DNA of 64,000 nt from Corynespora cassiicola. Its lineage: Eukaryota > Ascomycota > Dothideomycetes > Pleosporales > Corynesporascaceae. Shown piece after piece: positions 20,818 to 32,870 of the stretch. The first letter of the stretch is position 1; every line of letters starts with the position of its first letter. A model generated the notes under the pieces. That model had not been told where the DNA came from and ran no database searches. It worked only from the letters and a program-made list of their open reading frames with translations. The position numbers and the translations under genes are program-made. The DNA is taken from positions 1,674,001 to 1,738,000 of the forward strand of contig JAEUWY010000012.1 in assembly GCA_022059125.1 (NCBI GenBank). The letters are read 5' to 3'.

Positions 20818-22800
20818 ATCCTTCATGCCCTCTCGACGCCCTCCTATCAACTTGTTTTCCCGCCAAATAGCCTTCCTCCGCTAAAGGCCTGGAACTTCTA
20901 CCCGTGTTGTGCGCCTTTCTGCAGTCCTCCTTGCCGCTATCGCCAACATTTGCCTTCGTCGCGCCGTCGCCTCGCTGGTAGTGGCGGTAATTGCACAGGA
21001 ATGCCGATACGCGGGGTCCCCGCAGGCCTGCAGACTAGCAACACGAGCTATACCTAGTCACGCAGTCGGCCAGTGTCGAGCCAGACCTGCTTGAGGCCCG
21101 GTCCGAGAGACTGGAGCTATCTCGCTTGTTGGGTGGCTGGATTGTGATTCCACCGTCCCACCTCAGCATTGGGTGTCACGACTCACGATTCCTGGAACAA
21201 CCTTTTCACTTCGGAATCCGTCGAGGCTGATCCGGCTTGAATGCACGTTTTGTGACACTGCTTGCTTGTGGTACAACACTGCATGACCTGCAAAGGCAAC
21301 CAGCCCACGGCCTTGGCCAGTCAAGATTATCCCAACACGAGAAGTTGATTGGACATGATGCTTGTCTGTGGTAACTGCTGTGCTAAATTTGAGCGTTGGA
21401 TGTCTTCCACAAATATATTGCATTGAGAAACCTGGGGGCCGGGGTCAAGACGGCTCAACGCACTGGGCTCAAAGGACGCCAAATATCAAGGCCTACAACT
21501 CAGCCTGATGTCCGTTCTCAATATCAGACGCCCTTCATTCTTTCGTGTTTAGAATTTCTGGCTGCAGCGACACCCTTGGCGAATTCTTTAGTCGCCGCTT
21601 AGCATACTTGTCCCGGTCCGATTTTGCCATCGTCCTGCGATGCCAACCCTAGAAAACGTAGAAACTGCTTTTCCAATTTGAATCACGCGATAATCGTACT
21701 GCCATCATAGATCCTCCTACAACCGAATAGCGCTGGAAGATCCCCGCTGAAGCCAAAAAAAAAAAAAAAAATTGGCCCTCGGGCCATGATACCTGGTATG
21801 ATGAGCATCGGCCCTGTACAAGGTCAAAGGTCAGCCCATCATGGCAACTCGCACTAAGAATGGCAATGCCTGATGGTGCAGGAAATAGGAACGACGTAAT
21901 TTTGACATCAAGAGAACATTGTAGGATTAAGGTTGGGAGAGCTTTAAACGTTACGTAAAGCAAAGCATTGAGTGCTAATGATCTGGCTGACGGTAGTACC
22001 TGGGTAGGAATCCGAGTTCGCCAAAACACCTAATTTGTTGGTCGTTATTACAGCCCCAATCGTCAACTGCAACTTCCTCGATTGAAAAGATTAAGGATTC
22101 GAGGATATCCCTAGACCTTCTATGTCAATTCTCCCATCCGAAGGCACTCAGATTTCCAAATTGTCCGCCAACCGCATCTGGCAAACTCGGAAGTGAAATG
22201 GAGTCAGAGGTCAACATTCAATGCGTTTGTAACCGTGGCAAAAATGCGGATGTGTTTCTACACCACACTGGTGACTTGTTCTTTGAATCAAAAGGACTCG
22301 CATAATCCTATCACATCCATCTTCTAAGTATTAAAAGTTCACGCCAATTAGCCTACAAAAAGGAATCCACACAAGGTATCATGCCTATCTACGGACCGTT
22401 TATTAGCTCTCCCTTACATCCGGTAGCTCTAATATCGACAGCCCTACCAGGAAGCTATTCGCGATGATAAGACACCCATGTAATCATGTTCGATCTCGTT
22501 ACCAAAGTTGTAGGCTGTGGATGAGGCGGCATCAATACGAAGCATCACAACCACCATCAATATTTTGCACCCGGTGGCCATCCAACCCATGATCAAAATC
22601 AGAAGCCACTCTATGATAAAAAGAAAAGTCCCACAAACGCCAGCTTCCTGGCCCCCAAGCCCCAACCCGAAGCCTCGCCATCTCGCCTCGCCCTCCAAGC
22701 CTTGGCCTGAATCCAGCACACAGCACACCTCCGACCCTCATCTCGCCTCCGACCCTCCACCGACCCAGACCCAGACCGCGCCTCACGAGCCCTCTTCACG

Positions 22801-22821
22801 AGCAAGCAAGCAAGCAAGCAA
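22801..22821. repeat. (AGCA)5 microsatellite
   Basis: Five tandem AGCA units in non-coding DNA just left of a C-rich to G-rich composition switch. Confidence 0.85.
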
Positions 22822-23590
22822 AACAACAAGCCTGCCCTTCCCCCAACCTAACCGCAGATCAGCCTCGCGCTGTGAGTCCCCAGCTCAAAAAGCGGGCCGC
22901 GGCAGGACCGACCTCGGCCTCGGCCGCGGCTCCCCCATCCCAACAACCGCGCTACAGAACTCTTCCCTCCGCACGCATACCCACACGCACCCCAGCCATT
23001 TCGCACGCGCCATGTGGGGAATTTATCCGGTGGGTGAATGTGCCGCGAGGCTTTTTTGGGATGGGCTCGGGGCGCTTTGTAGCGGTCGGAGTGGCGTGCC
23101 AGCAGGTCTTTGGACCGATACCAAGGCTGCTGCCAAGAGGCGTCAAGGATGCGCAAGCCCGTGGTAGGGGGAAGGCCGAGGACGAAGGGGTGGCAGGCCA
23201 GGACCGAGGAGGTGAGTTTTGGGCTAGGGGGACAGGGAGGGACAGGGAAGGTTTTTTGGGTTTCCATGGTGGGCGATGCAGGATGGCGATGGCAGTATCG
23301 TCTCGCATCTCTTGGGTGAATGTTTGGTGTCAGGGAAATCAAGTACCTGCTGAGGCATTTCCATCCTGATATCTGGACACTCTCCAGAATTTTTTCTTGC
23401 ACTTCAAAAAATACCTTCATTGCACAAATCTACCCGGGGTTTTCGAATCCAACTACTCTTCCAGAGGACCTAGGCATCTAGACCAACTCTACGGATCTAA
23501 TGTGTCGTTCGGGTCGTGTTTGAAGAGGACTCTCTGAACACTCGGGTTGTATTTGAACCAATTCTTATGATCCAACTACCAACTCTCATC

Positions 23591-26500
23591 TCATGGTCGA
23601 TTTCCCCATTCCCTCCACCATTCGAATACCGCAATGCCGCCAGCAGTCTGGACGTTCAGACTCCTTGTAACGCCGACTGTCTTAATCTCAACACACCTAT
23701 CCACCACGCTCAGTACCTCCTTCGGGATCCCACTCTTCTCCGCACCCAGAACAAGTACACACTTCTTTGGCAAAGTGCCAACGCCTTTGCCTCCGCTCTC
23801 CTCTCCCAACATGCCACTGCGATCGGTCTGCTCGATACCAACCACTTCGTACCCTCGTCTTCGCGCAGTAGTTAAGAAATCGGGAACAGTATGAACTTTG
23901 AGCTCATGAATTGGGAAGTGCTTTTCCGAGGTCACGGATGTGGCTTTGAAGTCCTTGTGTCCCATCTTCTTCAAGTCATCGATGTAGAGCGCTTCCAGCC
24001 CAAAAGATTCGGAGATTCGGGACAGACCGCCCAAATTTGTGGGATTGTCAATAAGCGATGCAATGAGAATGACGGAAGCAGGCCGTCTGTTGGCCGCCGA
24101 GGGTGGCCCTTGATGCGGGACAAGAGATGAGACATCGAAGCCGGACTTGGTCTGGAAGTATTGCGATGTTGAATCTGTCGCTGCGGTGGCTGCATATGGC
24201 TCATCTTGGAAAGTACGCCTGAGCGGTACCGAAGTCTCTACGTGCCTTACCACGCCGAGCTCAAGTCGAGCTGAGGGAATTTGGAGTCCTATTGCCGCAT
24301 CTCCGGCATACAAGGAATCGAAGTCCTGCATCGAAACCCGCTGCTGCTCTGGTGTTTCGAGTGAAAGGTAGGTGCCTTGAAATATGTGGGCCAGATTATG
24401 ATCAGCAACAGCGTCAAGCTTTAACGTCCTGATTGTCGATGGAGGTGCGTTGAATTTGTCCAATGATCTAACGTGTGCATTGAGAGCCTGGAATGCCGGG
24501 TTGTTGGTGACGGTTTCCCACTTCATCTTATCCGCTAAATCAAAAGTAATGGGTATTGACCAGTGCGCCTCGTGCCTTACATGCACTTTTTGGCTGGCAG
24601 ATAAGGGTGTGAGTAGTGTCATGAGTCGGTGGGCGAAGCCTTCCGAATTCAGAAATGGGGCAGACAAAACTGCCAACTTGATATAGCTGGCGATTTGTAC
24701 AGGCGATGCCGTGTCTAGGTTGGCGTTGCCAAGGTCTGTCAATATACGAGGTGCTTTTCCAGGAAATCTGTAGTATATGCGGACTATAGTCCACTCCAAA
24801 AGAAATCGATAGCGCGGCCATTGCTCGAGAATGAGCATATGCATGAAGGATTCAAGATACCAGTCAGCCTCGGATTCTGTGATACAAGACTCGGAAAGCA
24901 ACAGCAGCGATTGGAGCTGAAAAACATCTTTCCACTTGCTGATGATAGGTACCGGCGGCTTTTGTGACCTCCAAGGTTCGATAATTTGCCTCATCACCGA
25001 CTTGGCCACGTCCAGCTGAGCTTCGGGGAAACGGTTGAGGATGTCGATTATTGCAGCATACGCGTGCCATTCTCGTTTCCCGTAATAAGACATGTAATTC
25101 CGATGCGGGAGGTGTTGTTGTAGTTTTTGAGCGGCGACAACCTCGAAGAGGAATTCCTTTTTTGGAGAAGGCGGGTTCTCGGTATACCGAGTGAGCAATT
25201 CCTCAAACGGAAGGATGCTGAGGATTTGTGGATCGGCAAAGCACGCTCGGCGGAGCGAGATGGTCAATGTCGATAGAAGGTAAACCCTGCCATCTGACAG
25301 TCTCTGTAGGTGTTGCATAGCTTTTGTGAGGAGATCGGTAAGCGGGCTATCTCCGCCTTCCTCCTGTGCTCTTACATGCTCTTGTATTGATAGGCGGATA
25401 CATGATGGATGGAAGAACAAAGGAGGGATGTTGATAACTGCGCGACGATGGAACTCTTGTCTATCTGCCTCCTCCCAAAGTGCGTCGAGGATGTCGTAAA
25501 GCTCTTTGGATTGAAATGATGAAGGAGCACCCTTGTCTAATATGGTCACGACCACTTTGCATGCTTGCGCAAAGCTGCTTCCCTGTATTGTAGCTTGTTG
25601 CGAAAGGTTGAGCTTCTCAAAGAACTGCTGCAATGAAGGTAAGTCGCTTTTTGTTAGTTCAGATATCAAAGGTTCGTTTAATGAGCTTGGTGCACCACTA
25701 GGGCTGTACTTCTTCAGAAGAGCGGTCCTCGCGACAAGTATATCGTACCCTGGAAGGTCTACCAGTGATACAGATTCAGATGCCAGGTCGCAAAGCTGAG
25801 CGCAGTACATGACGCAAAGATCGTTAGCGATCTCAGGCAGACCAGTAATGCGTGAAAACTGGAGGACTAGCTCCACACCCGGGGTATCTAGCCGTGTTGA
25901 TTGGGCTTCCAGGCCTGCGATTAGCCCCTGGAGGATATAAAGGACCGATGGCTGGAACATCTTGCCCCCAGTGCTGAGGATATATCGCAGGATGCTGGAC
26001 AATAGATTTCGACGCGCAGTGTCTGATGGCACGACTACAAAAAACCTGGAAATGAGATCAGCAAGGGCATCTCCATGTGCACAAACAGTGCTGGTTTGCG
26101 TGGACATCAGAGATGAGGTGAAGAGGCTTCCTTGAGTGCCCCACGGGAGGAAGCCTTCAACCAGAAACTCCGTGTGATTGGCAATCGAACCATGCTCTTT
26201 TATAGCATAGTCAATGTACCAGCCTCCAATCTGCTTTCGGATACCGTCCTGCACTTTTGGATTGAGAGCGGTAGAAAGTAGGGTTGTGGTCCAGCCTGAA
26301 GAGATCAGAGATCCAGGACCAAGCAGGTTGGTCAGTTCCGGTAAGCAAGCTTGCACCTGGTTTGGATATCTGTCCAGGACTATCGTTTCAAACAGAGTTG
26401 AGTACCGGTCATATTGTTTCAGATACTCAGGCTGTCGTGCAATCTCCATCTCCATTAACGGTGTATTGATATTGTGCCGTGAAAGTACCAGTGACTGTTT

Positions 26501-27526
26501 GAGAACCCCCAGGCAATACTTGCGCTGATCACCGAACCCTGTCAGAAGTCCCGCGCGAAGTCTCTGCCAGTAGATAGGATCGTAGATTCCCTCAATATCT
26601 GTGCCCTGTGCAGCTGCATGGCTAACCCACTGGAACCAGGTCCGAAATGCCTTGCTGGACGATGCAGAAAAGTAGTCGGAGGGAAGTTCCGCGAACCGGG
26701 TCCACAGTTGCTGGTGGATAATTTGCGTATCAAGTTTTGCTCCTGTCTTTGGGTCATGAAGCAGCCAGGAGGGAGTCTCCTCACCATGTGGGCGTGCGAC
26801 GGTTACTGGATGACCTAGCAACGCGAGTAGTGAAGAAAGCGTATCGTGACAGGCGTCATCCAAGCCTTCCAGTCCAAGAAGATTGAGGATAATTTGGGGC
26901 CATGTGGGTGTGATCAAGTGCTTATAGGTTGGCGGAAGCCAGTAGGAACATTTTGCAAAGAGCAAGTAGGCCGCCGCGTTGGAAACAAAGATATCGCGAG
27001 GAATATCACGTCCTTGGAAACTAATCTCTTGCAAGTTACTTCTGGGGCCGGTGTTGAGGATCTCCAGGTAGCTGGTAAAATAGTCCAACAGCTGCCAGCC
27101 GAGCTGGGAATTGCTCAAGCACGCTTCGGCAAGATTATAGAGGTGCTCTGCATCCTCGGACTCCTTGGGGATATGTTCTACGATCAATGCTCCAAGCCTC
27201 TCATACGGTGAAATGTCCTCCTGAACAGACGGCAGCAAACGGATGACGGTGCGCAGCGTGTCCAAGTCGAGCCTGGCTGAGGGGGCCTCCAGCTGATTCC
27301 AGTAGTGCTCGAAGGCGGACTTCCGGGCCGCTGCATCCAGGAATTGGAGGACATCGGTCCCCGCTGGAGCATGTCCGGCAACCATGGTAGGGAAGGGTTG
27401 GCGAGGCGAAGCGTGCGCGCGTGGAATGTCCGTAGAGACGGTTGCTAGGAATGTTCGGAGGCGCTCCGCAACCTTCTCTTCGCAACGCGCGCGCTCACTT
27501 GTCACCAAGCAATCACTCACGGCCAC
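23591..27526 (-). CDS. TRM3: tRNA (guanosine-18-2'-O)-methyltransferase, Trm3/TARBP1 type
   Basis: One intronless frame of up to 1,311 residues. An alternative ATG at 27385 (MVAGHAPAGTDVLQF) would give 1,264 residues and is equally possible. The first 1,100 residues are helical HEAT-like sequence without an obvious motif, as in yeast Trm3 and human TARBP1. The C-terminal 180 residues are a SPOUT (SpoU) domain. Motif 1 is NPTNLGGLSRISESFG. Motifs 2 and 3 are VLVLGAEKSGIP and VGVTRSLNVQTAGGIAVFEW, which form the knotted S-adenosylmethionine site. The enzyme 2'-O-methylates G18 in the tRNA D-loop. It is divergently arranged with the kinesin gene across a short shared promoter. Confidence 0.93.
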   Translation of the reverse strand: MAVSDCLVTSERARCEEKVAERLRTFLATVSTDIPRAHASPRQPFPTMVAGHAPAGTDVLQFLDAAARKSAFEHYWNQLEAPSARLDLDTLRTVIRLLPSVQEDISPYERLGALIVEHIPKESEDAEHLYNLAEACLSNSQLGWQLLDYFTSYLEILNTGPRSNLQEISFQGRDIPRDIFVSNAAAYLLFAKCSYWLPPTYKHLITPTWPQIILNLLGLEGLDDACHDTLSSLLALLGHPVTVARPHGEETPSWLLHDPKTGAKLDTQIIHQQLWTRFAELPSDYFSASSSKAFRTWFQWVSHAAAQGTDIEGIYDPIYWQRLRAGLLTGFGDQRKYCLGVLKQSLVLSRHNINTPLMEMEIARQPEYLKQYDRYSTLFETIVLDRYPNQVQACLPELTNLLGPGSLISSGWTTTLLSTALNPKVQDGIRKQIGGWYIDYAIKEHGSIANHTEFLVEGFLPWGTQGSLFTSSLMSTQTSTVCAHGDALADLISRFFVVVPSDTARRNLLSSILRYILSTGGKMFQPSVLYILQGLIAGLEAQSTRLDTPGVELVLQFSRITGLPEIANDLCVMYCAQLCDLASESVSLVDLPGYDILVARTALLKKYSPSGAPSSLNEPLISELTKSDLPSLQQFFEKLNLSQQATIQGSSFAQACKVVVTILDKGAPSSFQSKELYDILDALWEEADRQEFHRRAVINIPPLFFHPSCIRLSIQEHVRAQEEGGDSPLTDLLTKAMQHLQRLSDGRVYLLSTLTISLRRACFADPQILSILPFEELLTRYTENPPSPKKEFLFEVVAAQKLQQHLPHRNYMSYYGKREWHAYAAIIDILNRFPEAQLDVAKSVMRQIIEPWRSQKPPVPIISKWKDVFQLQSLLLLSESCITESEADWYLESFMHMLILEQWPRYRFLLEWTIVRIYYRFPGKAPRILTDLGNANLDTASPVQIASYIKLAVLSAPFLNSEGFAHRLMTLLTPLSASQKVHVRHEAHWSIPITFDLADKMKWETVTNNPAFQALNAHVRSLDKFNAPPSTIRTLKLDAVADHNLAHIFQGTYLSLETPEQQRVSMQDFDSLYAGDAAIGLQIPSARLELGVVRHVETSVPLRRTFQDEPYAATAATDSTSQYFQTKSGFDVSSLVPHQGPPSAANRRPASVILIASLIDNPTNLGGLSRISESFGLEALYIDDLKKMGHKDFKATSVTSEKHFPIHELKVHTVPDFLTTARRRGYEVVGIEQTDRSGMLGEESGGKGVGTLPKKCVLVLGAEKSGIPKEVLSVVDRCVEIKTVGVTRSLNVQTAGGIAVFEWWREWGNRP

Positions 27527-27861
27527 GTCGCTATCGTCCTGTTGCGGTGTGGAGAAATATTCGTTGTCGGCGCTTCAAATTGGTCTGTGTGTGCGTCTTG
27601 GCGGTGACGTCGGCAATCGGCCCCTCCGCGTAGCAACCGCTGTGTTGACATTTGTCCGGAATAGGCCAAGCGCACCCCCGGCGCCAGCTGCTGTGGATAC
27701 CGACCTGGAGTATTCCGATGCACCGCTTCGACCTCCTCCGTTTGCAGTCAGCACGCGAATATCTTTACTCGCTGCTCCAGGAGACAATGGATCCGCGCAT
27801 GTACTCGAGTTTCCACGCCACTTCTGCCTCAGCGCCCTCGTTGCGCGCACCCGAACCCTTC

Positions 27862-29698
27862 ATGGCGCCGCCACCTGGTGTCGACGACCCTGGCAACGTC
27901 AAGGTTGTCGTACGATGCAGAGCCTTTCTAAAGCGAGGTGAGATGGAAATTGGAAAAAAAGAAAATCGCAAAAGTTCCTGCTGACAGCGTGTAGAGCGTG
28001 ACAAGGGCGCCCACTGTCTCATTCGCATGGACCCGGCGACCCAGAAGACCACACTCCTCGCACCTAACGATTTCGATGCGAACCCCAACTCGCGAAAGGT
28101 CTACGAGGACAAGGAGTTTTTATTCGACAAGTCGTTTTGGTCGCACGACGAGGAAGACCCGCACTATGCACACCAAGAGGATGTATACCGGTCGTTCGGA
28201 GAGGAGTTCCTCGACCACAATTTTGCGGGATACCACACGTGCATCTTTGCCTATGGCCAGACGGGCTCGGGAAAGAGTTACACGATGATGGGCACGCCGA
28301 ACCAGCCTGGCTTGATCCCCCGAACTTGCGAGGAGCTGTTCGAGAGGATTCGTGAGGAGCCCACGCCCAACACCAGCTATCATGTCCAAGTCTCGTATTT
28401 CGAGGTCTACAATGAGCACGTGCGGGATCTGCTTGCCCCACGCACCACTCCACCCGTCTATCTCAAGATCCGCGAGTCACACAAAGATGGAGTCTATGTG
28501 CAGAACTTGACAGAGACCGAGGTCAAGAACTACGCTGATGTCGAGCGCCTGATGAGGCAAGGCGATATGGTAAGTCTAAAAAACTCAACATTCTATCGAG
28601 TCCTTGCTCACACTATCACAGAGCCGTACAGTCGCTGCCACCAAGATGAACGATACTTCCTCGCGCTCCCATGCCGTCTTCACGATTCGTCTGAAGCAGA
28701 TCACGCACTCTCTCATGACTGACGAAACGATCGAGCGCACTGCCCGCATGCGATTGGTCGATCTCGCTGGTTCTGAGCGTGCGAAATCTACCGAAGCAAC
28801 TGGTCAACGATTGAAGGAAGGTGGCCAGATTAATAAATCCTTGACTACTCTCGGTCGTGTCATCGCAGCACTTGCTGACACGCGGAGACACAATGGGAAG
28901 AGCCGGCGGTCGAGAGAGGTCGTGCCATACCGAGACTCGGTCTTGACTTGGTTGCTAAAAGACAGCCTTGGTGGAAACAGCAAGACTGCCATGGTAGCCT
29001 GCATTGCACCCTCTGACTACGATGAGACTCTCTCGACGCTCCGGTACGCAGACCAGGCGAAGCGCATTCGGACGCGCGCCTCGGTCAATCAGGATTGCAT
29101 GTCTGCTGCGCAGCGTGATGCCCAGATACAGGAGATGGCCGAACAAATACGGTCATTGCAGGTCAGCGTCAATGCTGCTAGCCAGCGCAAGAGGGAAGAA
29201 GCAACTGAGTTGGAGGAGTACCAGAGGCAAGTGTGCATGATGCAGCGACTCATGGAGGAGAATCGTCAAGTCTCCGACTGCAAGATCAAGGCTCTCACGG
29301 GAGAAGTCGAGGAACTTCGTCCGCTCAACGCTGCTCTCCGTTCCGAGATCGAAACTCTCCGTCGCCACTTGGCACTTGCTCTGGGCGAGCTCAAGAATCC
29401 TATCGTCCTACCTCCACCCGTGCCGGGCTCTCCTGACTTTGAGGCGGATGAGTTCCTCCTTAATGGCAAGCGTGGACTGGATGGTAACGATAATCCTATC
29501 CCCATCCATCCTGATGATGCTAGCGAGGATGACTCAGACTCAGGATATGATGAAGGCGACCACGACGAATTCGCTGAAGAGCTGCACAACGAAGCCCAAG
29601 ACTTCCTCAATTCGTTGGGGCTTTTCAGGAAGAAGGTCGGCAGTGATGTTGAGCGTTTTGGCACAAGGCAGGCTCTAGACGAGCTTCTGCGCCACTGA
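27862..29698 (+). CDS. Short kinesin-3 motor (UncB / NcKin3-like)
   Basis: Three exons (27862-27937, 27995-28569, 28622-29698) give 575 residues from [19 protein letters not shown]. An in-frame ATG at 27787 could add 25 residues. The motor core is complete: P-loop [10 protein letters not shown], switch [12 protein letters not shown] (across the third exon start), switch [10 protein letters not shown], and the microtubule-binding [18 protein letters not shown]. The kinesin-3 neck [17 protein letters not shown] follows. A coiled coil covers residues about 370-470 and the C-terminus is acidic. No FHA or PH domain is present, unlike full-length Unc104/KIF1. This matches the truncated kinesin-3 class of filamentous fungi (Neurospora Kin3, Aspergillus UncB) in organisation, though I cannot confirm orthology. 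It should be a plus-end microtubule motor. Confidence 0.88.
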
Positions 29699-30034
29699 AC
29701 GAATGATGCCTAAGGCTTTGCACTTGAATGAAACTTGATGGCGAACGATGCTGGACACGTGGGCGTGTGCGTTGGGTATGAAATTGGGTCGGGTCACGAA
29801 TGCATTAAGCGTTGGCGTATTGGTCTGGGAATGCTCTGAGGAGTGGTGCTTCGGCGAAGTATATAGGTATATAGCTATAATAAAAAGAAACAAGCCAAGA
29901 AAACACCTGCCCACAACCTATCTGATGTGTGAACGGAGGACGAGCTTAAGCACGGACCACCCTCTGAGTTCAACTTCCAAGCCGCAACTCCGCCAGTCAA
30001 CCTCATGATACCCCTCTAGCGCACTACGACTGAA
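29699..30034. other. Short intergenic region between kinesin and VPS16
   Basis: No gene. It holds the kinesin 3' flank and the VPS16 promoter, with a TATAGGTATATAG stretch near 29,862-29,876. Confidence 0.6.
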
Positions 30035-32690
30035 ATGTCGAAGCCGACGGCCAATTGGGAAAAGGTTGGCGACCGGTTCTATCGCAAGATCCAGCTCTAC
30101 ACGGATGTGTTCGATCAGGATCTTGAGCTCGAGAACTACAATGTGGTGGGGGCCCCGTACAGCGGTGCTGTAGGTGTGTACCTCCGCCTGCCACGACGAC
30201 ACAAACATTGACATGTGCAGCTATCTACCGTGATGAGGACAAGATAATTACATACCGCGGCCCGCAGGCCTCGCGATCGAGCATCGACATATACAGTTGC
30301 GCTGGCAAACTGATCCGGCGCATCAACGTATGCTTCGCAGGCACCCACCGCGCGCCACCGCGTCGCTAACGTATACAGTGGGACAAGGGCACTATAAAGG
30401 GACTTGGCTGGTCAGAAGATGAGAAGCTCTTGGTTGTGACCGAGGACGGTACTGTCCGCTGCTATTATGACCTCCAAGGAGACTTTGTTCCCTTCACACT
30501 CGGTCATGTATGGCTGCCTGACGCAGAATGGGAGGCGTCGCTAATACAGTGTAGGGCGCAGAGGAACATGGCGTACAGTCGTGCAAATTTTACGGCTCAG
30601 GCTTCGTTGCTCTCCTCGGAAATAACCATCTCGTCTCGGTATCATCGTATACGGAACCACGACCGAAACTCCTCGCGATCCCTCCTTCAGATCCCATAAT
30701 ATCATGGTCGATAATACCTCCCGCATACTCTCTGTCTCGTTCTGTCGAGGTAATTTTGGCAATCGACAAGACGCTCTATGTTGTCGACGCGACTGAAGCA
30801 GAGGACCGGAACTTCGATGCTGGTCCCTTCAGGCATATCAGCGTCTCTCCCAAGGCAGAATTCCTTGCCTTCTACACAGACGATGGAAAGGTCTGGGTTG
30901 TCAGCGGAGATTGGAGCGACAAGTTGAGCGAGTATGATTCAAAGGTCAAGACGGTGCCCAAGGACATGCAGTGGTGTGGTTCGAATGCCGTTGCGCTAGC
31001 ATGGGAAGACGAGGTTCATTTGATAGGACCAAGGAGTGCGGCCACCAAATTCTACTACGATGCGTGGATCCATCTAATACCCGATGTGGATGGCCTTCGG
31101 CTCCTGACCAACGAGGTCTGCGAGTATCTCCAGAAAGTTCCAGACGAGACGGTGGATGTGTTCAGGTTAGGCTCGGATTCACCAGCGGCAAACCTACTCG
31201 AGGCATCGTCATTGCTCGATCAGAAGTCGCCAAAAGCAGACGATCTGATCCAGCTTATTCGACCATCCTTGGCTGACGCGGTCGACACATGTATCAAAGC
31301 GGCGGCGCACGAGTTCAACATCCACTGGCAAAAGACATTGTTGCGTGCGGCATCTTTTGGAAAGTCTGTGTTAGACCTCTACTCCTCCGACGATTTTGTG
31401 GATACCTGCGATACCCTCCGCGTGTTGAATGCTGTCCGCTTCTACGAGATTGGATTACCCCTGAGTTATGACCAATATCGACGACTCACACCTGAAAAGC
31501 TCATCGAGCGCCTGACGAATCGAAATGAATATCTTCTTGCTCTACGTGTAGCAGAATATCTCCATCTCCCGACTCCTCAGATCCACGGCCACTGGGCCCA
31601 ACAAAAGGTTCGCGTGTCAACCGACAGCGAAGAGGAGATCTGCAACCTTATTGTCAAGAAGTTGCATGGAAAGCCGGGTATATCCTTTGAAGAGATTGCT
31701 CGGGCAGCTTATGATGAAGGTCGCGTGCGCCTGGCTACTGAGCTGCTCAACTACGAGCCTCGTCCAGGCAAGCAGGTCCCTCTTCTTCTTAACATGAAAG
31801 AAGACACCATTGCTCTCGATAAGGCAATAGAGTCTGGAGACACAGACTTGGTTTACCATGTTCTACTTCATCTCCGCAAGAAGCTTCCACTAGCATCTTT
31901 CTTCCGCGTTATCAATAGCCGCCCTGTTGCGACCGCCCTCGTTGAGTCATCTGCTCTAGACCAAGATCGCGACTTGCTCAAGGACCTCTACTACCAAGAC
32001 GACCGCCGCCTCGACGGCTCCAACCTCCTCCTCTCCGAAGCCCTCTCCCAACCCTCCTTATCCGCCTCCCTCGACAAGCTCAAACTCGCCTCAAAATACC
32101 TTTCCGACTCGCGCGACACCTCGGCAACCTTCCAGCGCACCGCCCTCGACGACGCCCAAAAGCTCCTCCGCCTCCAAGAACAATTCGAAAAGGACCTCGG
32201 CCCCCGCGAAAACGTGCCCGGCACCGCTTCCTCCTCCTTCATCGGCCTCTCCGCCCATGAGACAATCTTCCAGCTCCTCCGCCAGGGCCACAACAAGCGC
32301 GCCCAAAAGGTCCAGTCCGAATTCAAGGTCCCCGACAAGACGTACACGTGGCTCCGCCTCCGCGCGCTCGTCAACGCGCGGCACTGGACGGAGCTCGAGG
32401 AGTGGGCAAAGCAGAAGAAGAGCCCCATTGGCTGGGAGCCGTTCTTTAATGAGGTGTTGTCCGCGGGGAATACGCGCGTGGCGAGTGTTTTTATCCCCAA
32501 GTGCACGAGCTTGAGTGTGGCGGAGAGGGTCGAGATGTGGACTAAGTGTGGGCTGTTGGTTAAGGCGGCTGAGGAGGCGTTCAAGGCAAAGGATAGGGGA
32601 TTGTTGGAGGATGTGAGGGACAAGGCGTCTGGGAGTGCGGCGGTGGAGGTGGAGAGGCTGTTGGGCATGTTGCCGCAGGGGCGGAGGTAG
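30035..32690 (+). CDS. VPS16: Vps16, core subunit of HOPS/CORVET tethering complexes
   Basis: Four exons (30035-30173, 30221-30327, 30379-30507, 30555-32690) give 836 residues, the usual Vps16 length. The N-terminus MSKPTANWEKVGDRFYRKI leads into the Vps16 N-terminal beta-propeller region (to about residue 410: GLGWSEDEKLLVVTEDGTV, then HISVSPKAEFLAFYTDDGKVW). The alpha-solenoid Vps16 C-terminal domain follows (about 510-830: EEIARAAYDEGRVRLATELLNYE, with conserved RLRALVNARHWTELEEWAKQKK). Vps16 bridges Vps33 to the class C core on endosomes and the vacuole, and is needed for SNARE-mediated fusion. Base composition flips from C-rich to G-rich near 32,400 inside the gene. It converges with the hydrolase gene 180 bp downstream. 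Confidence 0.96.
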
Positions 32691-32870
32691 AGGGGGGAGG
32701 AGAGCTTGGTCAACCTTGTCGAGCTGTCAGTCAGTCAATGATTATAGGAGATAATAAATACTATGTGGCAGTGCGGATAAAGTTCAAGTTTCAAAGATTC
32801 CTATTGCTACACGAAATTCTATACAATGCTTCTTGCCGGTAGATTGCCTGGCAGACATCAATGCTTTTTT

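Larger units (their letters stand above)
19893..23590. other. 3.7-kb gene desert between the transporter and TRM3
   Basis: No gene recognised on either strand. Contents are the divergent transporter promoter, a 10-bp-stem hairpin (20464-20485), a decamer repeat (20779-20817), a poly-A/T tract near 21757-21773, an (AGCA)5 microsatellite at 22801-22821, and a striking switch from C-rich (about 22,620-22,900) to G-rich (about 23,020-23,290) plus-strand sequence. The open frames in that skewed segment overlap each other in both directions and have no domain. Confidence 0.55.

Noticed and set aside
22517..23420. Long overlapping open frames on both strands (190-216 codons)
   Set aside because: They arise from the strongly skewed, stop-poor composition; no domain, start context or splice logic supports them.
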